A stretch of 64,000 nt of DNA from the NCBI GenBank assembly GCA_017640615.1, contig JAEPQK010000004.1, forward strand, positions 434,001 through 498,000, given 5' to 3'. The stretch comes from Rhizobiaceae bacterium (lineage in GTDB: Bacteria; Pseudomonadota; Alphaproteobacteria; Rhizobiales; Rhizobiaceae). The position numbers and the translations under genes are program-made. The notes beneath the pieces were generated by a model that searched no databases, was not told where the DNA came from, and saw only the letters and a program-made list of their open reading frames with translations. Shown piece by piece: positions 34,242-43,546 of this stretch; within the stretch, counting starts at the first letter, position 1; every line of letters starts with the position of its first letter.

Positions 34242-35315
34242 CTACACCGCCGGCATCTGCTGCGTGGCGCAGTGGATGCCGCCGCCCACTTCGCCAAGCG
34301 CGTCGACATTGAGCGTGACGATTTCGCGGCCCTGATAGTGCCGCCTCAACGCCTCGCGCGCGATTGCGTCGGTCTCGGCATCGCCGAACTCGGCGGCGAT
34401 CACCCCGCCATTGCAGACGTAATAATTGGCGTAAGAGGCGACGAAATCGGCTGCGCGCACGCGCCGGAATTTGGGCTCGGGAATGACCTCGACCTCAAGC
34501 TTTTCGGCAATGAGACGATCATGGGTTTCAAGCGCGGCGACGTGAAAGGGGTCGCTCATATCGGGCGCATCCGGCAGGTTGATCAGCACTCGGCCGGCAC
34601 CGGTGAAACGCGCGAGGCTGTCGATGTGATAGTCGGTGATGTCTTCACCGATTACGCCTGGCGTCCAGATCATGCGGGTTGCGCCATAGGCAGTCAGAAG
34701 TCGTTTCTCGATATCGTCGCGCGAAAGGCCGGGATTGCGGTTCGGGTTCACCCACGAGCTTTCATGCGCCATCAGAAGGCCGTGGCCGTCATGCTCCACG
34801 CCGCCGGCTTCACCGGTCACCCCACTGGGAACCACCCGCAGCCCAAGCCGCTCGGCAACGCGCTTTGCCACCGCGCCGTCATGCGCATGAAGCTGTTTGC
34901 CGCCCCAGCCGTTAAACTGGATGTGGCTGACGACCAACTCACCGCCAGCGGATTTGGCGAACAGCGGCCCGGCATCGCGGCACCACAAATCCTCGGTCGG
35001 AATGTCCCAGAGCTCCACTCCGGAGGCGAGCAGGCGACGCGCGTTCGGGTGCTCTTCCGCGGCCGCGAGCAGCACGACTGGCTCGAACTCCGCAATAGCG
35101 TTTGCGATATCGGCAATCGTCTCCTGCAAATATCGCAGAAAGCCACGCTCCGAATGCACGTCACGGTTCTCCGGCCACTGCATGAAGGTCAGTTCATGCG
35201 CGCCTTCCTCTGCCGGTACGAAGAGGCTCTCTGCTTCACTGGCCATCGGGACGCTCCCGGTCGCACCAAGTGCAAACAGCGCTGCACCTGCCTTCAGCAT
35301 ATCGCGTCTTTGCAT
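34242..35315 (-). CDS. Agmatine deiminase family protein with Tat signal
   Basis: A 357-residue guanidino-modifying enzyme. The N-terminus MQRRDMLKAGAALFALGATG is a twin-arginine signal, so the enzyme should be exported folded. The mature part carries the peptidyl-arginine-deiminase fold marks: MQWPENRDVH, WCRDAGPLFA, FNGWGGKQ, EGGGVEHDG-like wording in EAGGVEHDGHG, the catalytic histidine region DYHIDSLARF and the nucleophile cysteine in VGGGIHCATQQMP. The enzyme hydrolyses agmatine to N-carbamoylputrescine and ammonia. The start at 35315 has GGGAG at 6 bases; a 20-residue upstream extension would bury the Tat motif. The neighbours are puuA and puuB. No N-carbamoylputrescine amidase is in the window, so the putrescine-forming step must be elsewhere if this route is used. 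Confidence 0.9.
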   Translation of the reverse strand: MQRRDMLKAGAALFALGATGSVPMASEAESLFVPAEEGAHELTFMQWPENRDVHSERGFLRYLQETIADIANAIAEFEPVVLLAAAEEHPNARRLLASGVELWDIPTEDLWCRDAGPLFAKSAGGELVVSHIQFNGWGGKQLHAHDGAVAKRVAERLGLRVVPSGVTGEAGGVEHDGHGLLMAHESSWVNPNRNPGLSRDDIEKRLLTAYGATRMIWTPGVIGEDITDYHIDSLARFTGAGRVLINLPDAPDMSDPFHVAALETHDRLIAEKLEVEVIPEPKFRRVRAADFVASYANYYVCNGGVIAAEFGDAETDAIAREALRRHYQGREIVTLNVDALGEVGGGIHCATQQMPAV

Positions 35316-35629
35316 CGTCGCTCCCGGTGTCTCGTTGGCTTTCCATGTAACGCGGGTCGTAATATAGAGCCGCATCCATTTCCAACGGTCAGATCCACTT
35401 TGCCTACGTAACCGCCGGTCTCGTCAGTCCCATCTTCAAGAGCGTGGCAGCGCAGATGCGTCGCCGCGCATGTTTAGCATGAAGCTCTTCATGGTGGCGG
35501 TTCGAGACCGGTTTGGCATGGCTGAACCGCGCCGGCTTTTTGCCCGGCCGCCACCTAAGAACATCTCCCTGTCACACCGTGTTGTCGGTTCTCGCCTGGC
35601 GAGCTTCCCAATTGGAAGCGCGAACCGGC
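35316..35629. other. Divergent intergenic region, nothing recognised
   Basis: A 314-base space between the agmatine deiminase gene (leftward) and the DUF1062 gene (rightward). Apart from short imperfect repeats such as CGCAGATGCG and CGCCGCGCATG, no gene, terminator or clear operator was identified. It presumably contains both promoters. Confidence 0.4.
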
Positions 35630-36268
35630 ATGTCCGAAACACTTTGCGTCAAATGGACGATCACCGCGAATGAACACCCGCAGCCGCTGCTGCATTGCAG
35701 GCGATGCTGCTCGACCCAGCCTTTCCGCACCGGCGGCAAGATGAGGGTCAATGCCAATGGCAAGCGCATCGATGCCTGGCTGATTTACCGTTGCACCGCT
35801 TGCGACGGCACCTGGAACCGGCCGGTGCTGGAGAGGCGGCCGGTTGGCTCCATCGAACCCGAAATTCTGTCGAAGCTCATGGCGAACGATGCAGAACTGG
35901 TGGCGCAAATCGCGTCGGATGCGGAGGATTTGCGACGCCATGCTCCGCGGCTGAAGGAAACAGCGGAAATTCGCGTGACGAAGTCAGTGTTGTCGGGGAA
36001 CATGAGCCGGCCGCGCACATTGCACATCGTGCTTGCCGTGCCGCAGCCCGTCGCGCCCAGGCTCGACCGACTTCTTGCTGAGGAGTTGAGCCTATCCCGA
36101 AATCGCATCCATGCGCTTGCGAAAGCGTGGGCTCTGACCGTCGCGAAAGCGAACACTGCGCGCGCTCTGCGCAAGCCGGTGCGTGAGGGAACAGAGCTGA
36201 CAATCCGTTTGCCGGTGGCCGGTGCTGAGTGGATTGCACATTCGGCCGTCGGCAGCTGCGGAGCCTGA
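35630..36268 (+). CDS. DUF1062 protein with zinc-binding-like cysteines and S4-like C-terminus
   Basis: A 212-residue protein. Residues 1-60 have two cysteine pairs (CRRC and CTAC) flanking PFRTGGKMRVNANGKRIDAWLIYRC, the core of the DUF1062 family and suggestive of a zinc ribbon. A charged helical middle follows. Residues 135-200 contain LDRLLAEELSLSRNRIHALAKAWAL, which resembles an S4-type RNA-binding loop. The function is unknown; RNA binding is an inference. The ATG at 35630 has GGAAG upstream and matches the usual family start. It is transcribed away from the polyamine genes and ends just before a strong terminator shared with the convergent aceA-side gene. Confidence 0.75.
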   Translation: MSETLCVKWTITANEHPQPLLHCRRCCSTQPFRTGGKMRVNANGKRIDAWLIYRCTACDGTWNRPVLERRPVGSIEPEILSKLMANDAELVAQIASDAEDLRRHAPRLKETAEIRVTKSVLSGNMSRPRTLHIVLAVPQPVAPRLDRLLAEELSLSRNRIHALAKAWALTVAKANTARALRKPVREGTELTIRLPVAGAEWIAHSAVGSCGA

Positions 36269-36270
36269 TG

Positions 36271-36300
36271 AAAAATGCCGCCGGGATGGACCCGGCGGCA
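36271..36300 (-). terminator. Strong hairpin terminator for the aceA-side transcript
   Basis: Perfect 10-bp arms TGCCGCCGGG (36276-36285) and CCCGGCGGCA (36291-36300) with loop ATGGA. Read on the minus strand the stem is followed directly by five T (36275-36271), a classic factor-independent terminator downstream of the small hypothetical gene and aceA. On the plus strand it follows the DUF1062 stop but lacks a T-tract. Confidence 0.85.
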
Positions 36301-36319
36301 CGCCTTGCTGAAGTGGTTC

Positions 36320-36565
36320 CTATTCGGCGGCCAGCTGGCCCGCCACGACGACCGGGATGAGCAAATCGCCCCAGTTGCCCTTACCGCCGTGGTGGCGCGC
36401 GGAACGCACGAGTTCCACCGAGACACCTGATTCCACCGCTTTCATCACCGACTGATTGAGGCGGTGCAGGTCATTGGCGACCATGCGGATCGCCGCCTGC
36501 TGATCTCCATTCATTGCCGAAGACTGCTCTTCGGCACGTTCTTTGACGCGTGTCTTGGGTGCCAT
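36320..36565 (-). CDS. Conserved small hypothetical protein downstream of aceA
   Basis: An 81-residue soluble protein with a basic start (MAPKTRVKERAEEQ), a predicted helix MNGDQQAAIRMVANDLHRLNQSVMKAVESG, then VSVELVRSARHHGGKGNWGDLLIPVVVAGQLAAE. No family was recognised. AAGGAG lies 6 bases before the ATG, the best ribosome site in this neighbourhood, so the frame is very likely real. It follows aceA by 72 bases, a space that holds an extragenic palindrome, and is followed by the strong terminator, so it is probably co-transcribed with isocitrate lyase. Its role could relate to acetate growth, but nothing in the sequence shows this. Confidence 0.75.
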   Translation of the reverse strand: MAPKTRVKERAEEQSSAMNGDQQAAIRMVANDLHRLNQSVMKAVESGVSVELVRSARHHGGKGNWGDLLIPVVVAGQLAAE

Positions 36566-36598
36566 TGTCTTCTCCTTTGCGTTCTTCGGCTCGCCCCG

Positions 36599-36637
36599 TC
36601 CTCATCCTGAGGCGCGAGTAAAGCGAGCCTCGAAGGA

Positions 36638-36638
<1 letters not shown>
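36599..36638. repeat. Rhizobiales-type extragenic palindrome, long form
   Basis: Starts with CCTCATCCTGAGG and ends with GCCTCGAAGGAT, with GCGCGAGTAAAGCGAGC in the middle able to pair with itself. The wording is typical of dispersed intergenic palindromes in Rhizobiales. It lies between aceA and the downstream small gene and reaches the aceA stop codon. It shares its ends with the shorter element at 11476-11506. Confidence 0.65.
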
Positions 36639-37927
<1,289 letters not shown>

Positions 37928-37995
37928 GACGATCTCCGGTCGAATCTTGATTGCAACTGATGAGGCGGTCTTGGGGTGCCTCGTTCGGTATGTTT

Positions 37996-38143
37996 TTTAC
38001 ATTGCAGCGCGTCATAATCGAGAAAATAGCTGAAAATGCGGGAAGAATTCGGGTAAGCCTGTGTTGTCTTTGACAGGATCAGTGTGTAAATTTGTAAAAA
38101 ATGTAAAGCGCCTGGCGCTGCCGGATCGTGTAAAAGCTGTAAA
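37996..38143. promoter_or_regulatory. TGTAAA operator array between aceA and its probable regulator
   Basis: TGTAAA occurs on the plus strand at 38085-38090, 38093-38098, 38102-38107, 38129-38134 and 38138-38143, and once on the minus strand at 38001-37996. Three copies follow each other at 8 and 9 bases, two more at 9 bases, so they fall near one helical turn apart. The last two overlap where the ribosome site of the regulator gene should be. The array probably binds the XRE-type regulator encoded at 38146. Confidence 0.65.
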
Positions 38144-38145
38144 AT

Positions 38146-39594
38146 ATGGCTGAACAAAAGATATTCGCGGGGCCGCGCATCCGCCGCATCCGCAACGACA
38201 AGGGCCTGACCCAGACTGCGATGGCGGAGGGGCTGGGCATCTCGCCGTCCTACCTCAATCTGATTGAGCGCAATCAGCGGCCGCTGACAGTGCAGCTCAT
38301 CCTCAAGCTGTCGTCGGTTTACAAGGTCGAGCCTGACGAATTGCAGGCAGATGCGGGACCTAACGTGGCCGCGCTGCGCGAGGTTTTCGCTGACCCGCTG
38401 CTGGCGGGCGAGTTGCCGGGCGATGTCGAGCTGATAGAGGTTGCCGAGGCCGCGCCCAATGCGATGGCCGCCATGGTCAAACTCTTCCGCGCTTATCGCG
38501 AACAGGCCGACCGCCTGACCGATCTCTCCGACCTTCTGGCGCGCGAGGGGCGCACGACCTCGATTGCCGGTACGCGGCTGCCGATAGACGAAATCCGCGA
38601 GGTTTTCGAGAAGCGGCCGAACCATTTCGCCGGCATAGAGGAGGAGGCGGAGGCTTTCACCGCGCTTCTGAAGCCGGGAGACGATCTGCTCGCCGCGCTC
38701 AAAGCCTGGTTGAAGTCCGAACATGGCATTGTCGTGCGCGTGTTGCCGGCGGCGACCATGCCGAACTGGCGCCGCCGCTACGACAGGCATTCGCAACGTC
38801 TGTTTATCTCCGAGCGCCTGTCGCCCTTCGATCAGCTGCGCGAAGTGGCGATGGAGGCATCGCTGATGCGCATGTCGGTTGCGATCGGCGCTGAGCTGAA
38901 GGCGCTGAAATTGTCGTCGGACGAGGCGCGTCGGCTCGCGCGCTTCGAACTGGCGCGTTATGCCGCGCACGCGCTTATGATGCCCTATAAGCCGTTTCTG
39001 GAGGCCGCGCAGCGCGCCCGCTACGACATCGACGTTCTGCGCTCGCGCTTTTCGGTCTCCTTCGAACAGGCGGCAAACCGGCTCACGATGCTGGGGCGGG
39101 AGGGCGCGGCGGGCGTTCCTTTCTTCATGCTGGAAGTCGACAACGCCGGAAACCGGTTCCGCCGCGCCGGCGCGCGCGGTTTTCCGCAGGCCCGTTTTGG
39201 TGGCGGCTGTCCCAAACTCGCCGTGCACGCGGCATTCGGTCAGCCGGGACAAATCATCGTGGAAGCCGTCGAGATGCCCGACGGCGCGGAATTTCTGACG
39301 CTCGCCCGCACATTGGAAGGGCCTCAGGGCGCATTTTCGGAGCGCCCGCGGCGCACGGCATTGCTGCTGGGCTGCGATATCGGCTTCAAGGACGATATCG
39401 TCTACGGCGCTGCGCTTCCGGCTGCCGCGCCCGGCTCGACTGGCAAGCAGGGTGCGGTGCCGGCCACAGCAATTGGCCCGGCATGCCGGCTCTGCGAGCG
39501 TCAGGGCTGTCTTGCCCGCGCCGAGCCGCCGGTCACTCGCCCGCTGGGGCTCGACGAAATGGTGACTGGCCTCAGCGCCTTTGACTTTCAGTAA
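38146..39594 (+). CDS. ScfR/RamB-type XRE regulator with ImmA/IrrE-like domain
   Basis: A 482-residue regulator. Residues 8-65 form an XRE helix-turn-helix (IRRIRNDKGLTQTAMAEGLGISPSYLNLIERNQRPL). A long middle region follows with an ImmA/IrrE-like segment (RRYDRHSQRLFISERLSPFDQLREVAMEAS; the HExxH motif is not evident). The C-terminal DUF2083-like part has SFEQAANRLTMLGREGAAGVPFFMLEVD, GNRFRRAGARGFP and cysteines in PACRLCERQGCLARAEPP. Such proteins regulate acetate, propionate or short-chain fatty-acid genes, which fits the divergent aceA. No Shine-Dalgarno sequence precedes the ATG; TGTAAA lies at -8 to -3, so translation may be leaderless or subject to autorepression. A CoA-ester ligand is likely but unproven. 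Confidence 0.87.
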   Translation: MAEQKIFAGPRIRRIRNDKGLTQTAMAEGLGISPSYLNLIERNQRPLTVQLILKLSSVYKVEPDELQADAGPNVAALREVFADPLLAGELPGDVELIEVAEAAPNAMAAMVKLFRAYREQADRLTDLSDLLAREGRTTSIAGTRLPIDEIREVFEKRPNHFAGIEEEAEAFTALLKPGDDLLAALKAWLKSEHGIVVRVLPAATMPNWRRRYDRHSQRLFISERLSPFDQLREVAMEASLMRMSVAIGAELKALKLSSDEARRLARFELARYAAHALMMPYKPFLEAAQRARYDIDVLRSRFSVSFEQAANRLTMLGREGAAGVPFFMLEVDNAGNRFRRAGARGFPQARFGGGCPKLAVHAAFGQPGQIIVEAVEMPDGAEFLTLARTLEGPQGAFSERPRRTALLLGCDIGFKDDIVYGAALPAAAPGSTGKQGAVPATAIGPACRLCERQGCLARAEPPVTRPLGLDEMVTGLSAFDFQ

Positions 39595-39876
39595 AACGGT
39601 CGGGCGTACGGTCGGAGGCGGTGGCGGCTATGTCGGCGAATGCGGCCGAGTTGGTGGTGGCGGTTGAGGCCGACTGCGCCGGCCCCTGGGTCCAATGAAA
39701 AATGTGGTCGCAAAGCAGCTCGATCGATTTGCCTTCCGCGAAACCCCGCTGCGATTCAACCGGTCGTAGCGACATCATCCGGCGCGCTGCTGGACCAAGC
39801 ATCTTGGATATCCAGCAGTCTGTTGGCAGATGCCGACAACCTCTAGCTTGTACATGAATCAGTGGGAGTCGAGCTC

Positions 39877-40716
39877 GTGCACGTTCACAGGATTGCAGCG
39901 TTTACCCTCAACGGCCGCGGCGGAAACCCTGCAGGCGTGGTGCTCGCCGAGGCATTGCCGGATTCCATCGATATGCAAGCGCTCGCCGCCGAGGTCGGAT
40001 ACTCGGAAACCGCATTCGCTGCGCGCAACGAAGACGGAAGTTGGCGCGTGCGTTATTTCGCTCCCGAGAGCGAAGTGCCGTTCTGCGGTCATGCGACTAT
40101 TGCGCTGGGTGCGGTGCTTGCCAGGGTTCATGGGGCGGGGCGTTACACACTGCAACTTAATGACGCGACGATTACGGTCGAAGGCTTCGAGCGCGACGGC
40201 GAGATTGGGAGTGTTCTGGATTCGCCGCCGACGCGCAGCGAGCCCGTGTCGCCCGAACTTCTGGCGGAGGCGCTGTCGCTGTTCGGCTACGAGCAGGCCG
40301 ACCTTGCCTTGCATATGCCAGTACGGCGCGCGCATGCCGGCGCCGACCACCTCATCGTCCCCTTGAACTCTCGGCGTGCGCTGGCCGCGCTCCACTACGA
40401 TCTCGATGCCGGCCGCAGCTTCATGCTCAATCATGGTTTCGTGACCGTCGCATTCGTCTTTGGCGAGGGCGAGCGGCATTTCCACGTCCGAAATGCGTTT
40501 GCGTCCGGCGGAGTGCTCGAAGACCCGGCAACCGGAGCTGCTGCGGCGGCGTTTGCCGGCATGCTGCGCGATCTGGAGTTGATGACCCCGGGCGAAATTG
40601 TGATCATTCAGGGCGAAGATATGGGTCGCCCTTCGCGAATCGAAGCAGAGTTCACCGGCGAGCTGGGTTCTTCGATCCGTGTGTCCGGTGCATCTTCCAC
40701 GATCAGCGACGAATAG
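39877..40716 (+). CDS. PhzF family isomerase/epimerase-like protein
   Basis: A 279-residue member of the PhzF family, named for the phenazine pathway isomerase but mostly of unknown substrate. It shows VHRIAAFTLNGRGGNPAGVVL at the start, the catalytic glutamate region VGYSETAF near residue 45, YFAPESEVPFCGHATIALG, and the second-half equivalent VRNAFASGGVLEDPATGAAAAAFAGML. The internal two-fold repeat matches the diaminopimelate-epimerase-like fold. The start is probably GTG at 39877 with GGGAG 8 bases upstream; a GTG five codons earlier is possible. No phenazine genes are near. It lies between the regulator of aceA and the second puuA, without an obvious link to either. The 282 bases before it contain no recognised gene. 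Confidence 0.87.
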   Translation: MHVHRIAAFTLNGRGGNPAGVVLAEALPDSIDMQALAAEVGYSETAFAARNEDGSWRVRYFAPESEVPFCGHATIALGAVLARVHGAGRYTLQLNDATITVEGFERDGEIGSVLDSPPTRSEPVSPELLAEALSLFGYEQADLALHMPVRRAHAGADHLIVPLNSRRALAALHYDLDAGRSFMLNHGFVTVAFVFGEGERHFHVRNAFASGGVLEDPATGAAAAAFAGMLRDLELMTPGEIVIIQGEDMGRPSRIEAEFTGELGSSIRVSGASSTISDE

Positions 40717-40815
40717 TGCAGGGAGGCGCAGTGCCGGGTAACACTTTGCGCCATTGACAGCTCTCACGCGGGCGGGCCAACCTGCCGGCGTCATTAACGT
40801 CTGAACAGGCTCATC

Positions 40816-42264
40816 TTGCACGATACGGCAGTCGGCAGCGCCGAAACGTCCGCCCCTTCCACGGCTCCCGATATTGCGGGGCCGAATGCCTCCGATTCAG
40901 CCAGCCTGGATGGCTTCATATCCTCAGAGCACAAGGCCGAGTACGAAGCCTTCATCGCCGAACACCCCGACATCGAAGCAGTCGAATTCCTGATGGTCGA
41001 CCCCAACGGCGTGATGCGCGGCAAATGGGCGCCGGGCGACTCGCTCAAAAAAGCGTTTCAGGAAGGCGTCAATTTCCCGATGTCGCTGCACGGCCTCGAT
41101 GTCTGGGGCCGCGAAGTGGCCGAGACGGGCCTCCACATCGAAAGCGGCGACAAGGACGGCTATTGCCGCGCAACGCGTGGCTCATTGTCGATCGTGCCCT
41201 GGGCGAAACGCAAGACCGCACAGGTGCTGTTGCAGACCTTCACGCCCGAGGGCGAGCCCTTCATGGCCGACCCCCGGCAGGTGCTGAAACACAAGGTCGC
41301 TGAGATCAACGACAAGGGGTTCTTTCCGGTCGTCGCCTTCGAGCTGGAATTCTATCTGCTCGACCCCGACACTGACTGGGATGACGGTATGCCCGCACCT
41401 GTGGGCGCGGCCGCGGGCCCTGACCGGCTCAGAATGTACGGGCTCGACGATCTGGCTGAACATGCCGAATTGTTCGACATGATCCGCGACGCCGCGAGCG
41501 CGCAGGACCTGCCGATCGACACCATCATCAAGGAGGCGGCACCCGGTCAGTTCGAAGTCAATCTTAAGCATCGCTCGAACCCGCTACGCGCAGCCGACGA
41601 TGTGATTATGCTCCGGCGCATCGTGATCGGCTGTGCGCGGGCGCATGGGCTCACCGCCACCTTCATGGCCAAGCCGTTTTTGGAATATGCTGGCAACGGC
41701 ATGCATGTGCATGCATCGATGCTGGATGCCGCGGGCGACAACATCTTCTCCGGCACGGAGGGCAGGCAGAAACTCGAAGCCGCCGTCGCCGGCCTTCTGA
41801 AAACCATGCCGGAATCGCTGCTTCTGTTCATTAACACATGGAATGGCTTCCGCCGCATCACGCCTGGCTCCTATGCGCCGACCCGCGCCGTGTGGGCCGA
41901 CAACAACCGCTCCGTCGCGCTGCGTATCCCGGTGTCGACCGACGAGAACCGCCGTGTCGAACACAGGATCGCGGGAGCGGATGCGAACCCCTATCTCGTG
42001 ATGTCCGCCCTTTTGCAGGGCATGATGGAAGGCATCGAAGGCGGGCTGAAGCCGCCCCCGCCGGCGGAAGGAAATGCCTATGAGGAAGAGGGGCTCTATC
42101 TGCCCGATGACATGGACGACGCGCTGCAGCTCACCGCGCGCAGCCAGTTCATCGACCGGGCGCTGGGGCCGCTGCTCGCCAAGGTCTACAGAGACCTGAA
42201 GCGCACTGAAATACTGGCATTCTGGGGTGAGATCACGCCACTGGAGCGCACCACTTATCTCTGA
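40816..42264 (+). CDS. puuA: Gamma-glutamylputrescine synthetase-like glutamine synthetase (paralogue 2)
   Basis: A 482-residue enzyme of the PuuA-type glutamine synthetase group. Catalytic blocks are VVAFELEFYLLD, IKEAAPGQFEVNLKHRSNP, MHVHASMLDAAGDNIF and RIAGADANPYLVMSALLQGMMEGIEGG. It has the VDPNGVMRGKWAPGDSLKKAF entry typical of the family. The N-terminal 40 residues are serine/alanine-rich and probably disordered. No ATG is available before the conserved part, so the start is likely TTG at 40816. It precedes potFGHI on the same strand, which suggests that imported polyamine is glutamylated directly. It differs clearly from the first paralogue at 32720, so the two may prefer different amines. 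Confidence 0.85.
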   Translation: MHDTAVGSAETSAPSTAPDIAGPNASDSASLDGFISSEHKAEYEAFIAEHPDIEAVEFLMVDPNGVMRGKWAPGDSLKKAFQEGVNFPMSLHGLDVWGREVAETGLHIESGDKDGYCRATRGSLSIVPWAKRKTAQVLLQTFTPEGEPFMADPRQVLKHKVAEINDKGFFPVVAFELEFYLLDPDTDWDDGMPAPVGAAAGPDRLRMYGLDDLAEHAELFDMIRDAASAQDLPIDTIIKEAAPGQFEVNLKHRSNPLRAADDVIMLRRIVIGCARAHGLTATFMAKPFLEYAGNGMHVHASMLDAAGDNIFSGTEGRQKLEAAVAGLLKTMPESLLLFINTWNGFRRITPGSYAPTRAVWADNNRSVALRIPVSTDENRRVEHRIAGADANPYLVMSALLQGMMEGIEGGLKPPPPAEGNAYEEEGLYLPDDMDDALQLTARSQFIDRALGPLLAKVYRDLKRTEILAFWGEITPLERTTYL

Positions 42265-42383
42265 TGCCGCAGGGTGGTTTTTTGCCTTGTCGCATAGCCA
42301 TCTGGCCAATAGGCTGAAGTCAAATCAAGGCCCATGATCGTCAGAAGATTGGGCTGGGTACAAAACTGACAAGGGAGAATAAG

Positions 42384-43481
42384 ATGTCACGAAGGTCACT
42401 CATCGTTTCGGGCGCGCTGGCTGCGATTGCGGCGCTGACGGTGTCCGCATCCGCGCAGGAGCGTGTGGTGCACGTCTTCAACTGGTCCGATTATATCGAC
42501 GAGTCGGTGCTGGAAGAGTTTACCGCCGAAACCGGCATCAAGGTGGTCTACGACGTCTTCGATTCAAACGAAATTCTGGAGACGAAGCTGCTGGCCGGCA
42601 GCACCGGTTATGATGTCGTCGTGCCGACCGGCACCTTCCTGGCCCGCCAGATCCAGGCAGGCGTATTCCAGAAGCTCGACAAGTCGAAGCTGCCGAACAT
42701 CTCCAACATGTGGGATACGGTTGCGGAGCGCACGGAGCGCTACGATCCCGGCAACGAGTATTCGATCAACTACATGTGGGGCACCACCGGCATCGGCTAC
42801 AATGTCCGCAAGGTGCAGGATGCGCTGGGTGTCGAACGCGTCGACAGCTGGGACCTGATTTTCGATCCCGAGACGATCGCCAAGGTCGCGGAATGCGGTG
42901 TCTTCATGCTTGACGCGCCGGCCGAGATGATCCCCGCCGCGCTCAACTATCTCGGGCTCGACGTCAACACCACCGACCCGGACGAGCTGGCGAAGGCGGA
43001 AGAGCTGCTGCTCTCCATCCGCCCGCACATCCGCAAGTTCCACTCCTCGGAGTACATCAGCGCTCTCGCCAATGGCGATATCTGCGTAGCCGTGGGCTGG
43101 TCAGGCGACGTGTTCCAGGCACGCGACCGTGCTGCCGAAGCCGATCAGGGCGTCGCGGTCGACTATTCGATCCCGAAAGAGGGCGCCCAGATGTGGTTCG
43201 ATCAGATGGCGATCCCGGCCGACGCCAAAAACGTTGAGGAAGCGCACATCTTCCTCAACTACATTATGGACCCGAAGGTGATCGCCAAGGCGTCGAACTA
43301 CGTCTTCTACGCCAACGGCAACAAGGCCTCACAGGAGTTGCTCGAGCCGGATGTCATCAACGACCCCGCCGTCTATCCGGACGAAGCGACGCTCTCCAAT
43401 CTGTTCACCACCACACCGCCGGACCCGCGCACCCAGCGCCTGATGACCCGGCTGTGGACCCGCGTGGTCACTGGCCAGTAA
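42384..43481 (+). CDS. potF: Polyamine ABC transporter substrate-binding protein
   Basis: A 365-residue periplasmic binding protein with a signal peptide (SLIVSGALAAIAALTVSASA, cleavage near residue 24). The mature start VVHVFNWSDYIDESVLEEFTAETGIKV (near residues 28-54) carries the WSDY motif whose acidic and aromatic residues contact polyamines in PotF/PotD. Other marks are TGYDVVVPTGTFLARQ, YMWGTTGIGYN and ICVAVGWSGDVFQA. GGGAG lies 8 bases before the ATG. It begins the potFGHI cluster and probably binds putrescine or a related diamine in the periplasm. A hairpin after the gene may give it extra expression over the transporter genes, as is usual for binding proteins. Confidence 0.93.
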   Translation: MSRRSLIVSGALAAIAALTVSASAQERVVHVFNWSDYIDESVLEEFTAETGIKVVYDVFDSNEILETKLLAGSTGYDVVVPTGTFLARQIQAGVFQKLDKSKLPNISNMWDTVAERTERYDPGNEYSINYMWGTTGIGYNVRKVQDALGVERVDSWDLIFDPETIAKVAECGVFMLDAPAEMIPAALNYLGLDVNTTDPDELAKAEELLLSIRPHIRKFHSSEYISALANGDICVAVGWSGDVFQARDRAAEADQGVAVDYSIPKEGAQMWFDQMAIPADAKNVEEAHIFLNYIMDPKVIAKASNYVFYANGNKASQELLEPDVINDPAVYPDEATLSNLFTTTPPDPRTQRLMTRLWTRVVTGQ

Positions 43482-43490
43482 GTGAATCGA

Positions 43491-43525
43491 GAACCCGGCC
43501 GCTGCCAAGAAGTGGCGGCCGGTTC
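43491..43525 (+). promoter_or_regulatory. Stem-loop between potF and potG
   Basis: CCGGCCGC (43495-43502) pairs with GCGGCCGG (43515-43522), and outer GAA/TTC extends the stem with one bulged C. No T-tract follows, so this is more likely an mRNA-stabilising or processing hairpin than a terminator. Such elements often set the higher level of a binding protein relative to its permease genes. Confidence 0.6.
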
Positions 43526-43546
43526 ATTTCCGGCGGGGCATAACCC

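Noticed and set aside
34209..35411. A 400-codon open frame antisense to the agmatine deiminase gene
   Set aside because: Shadow frame with no domain; the sense gene has a Tat signal, ribosome site and catalytic motifs.
39572..39802. A 76-codon minus-strand frame between the ScfR-type gene and phzF
   Set aside because: It overlaps the end of the regulator, has no ribosome site and no recognisable family.
39877..40716. PhzF as evidence for phenazine synthesis
   Set aside because: The family is broad and no other phenazine gene is in the window.
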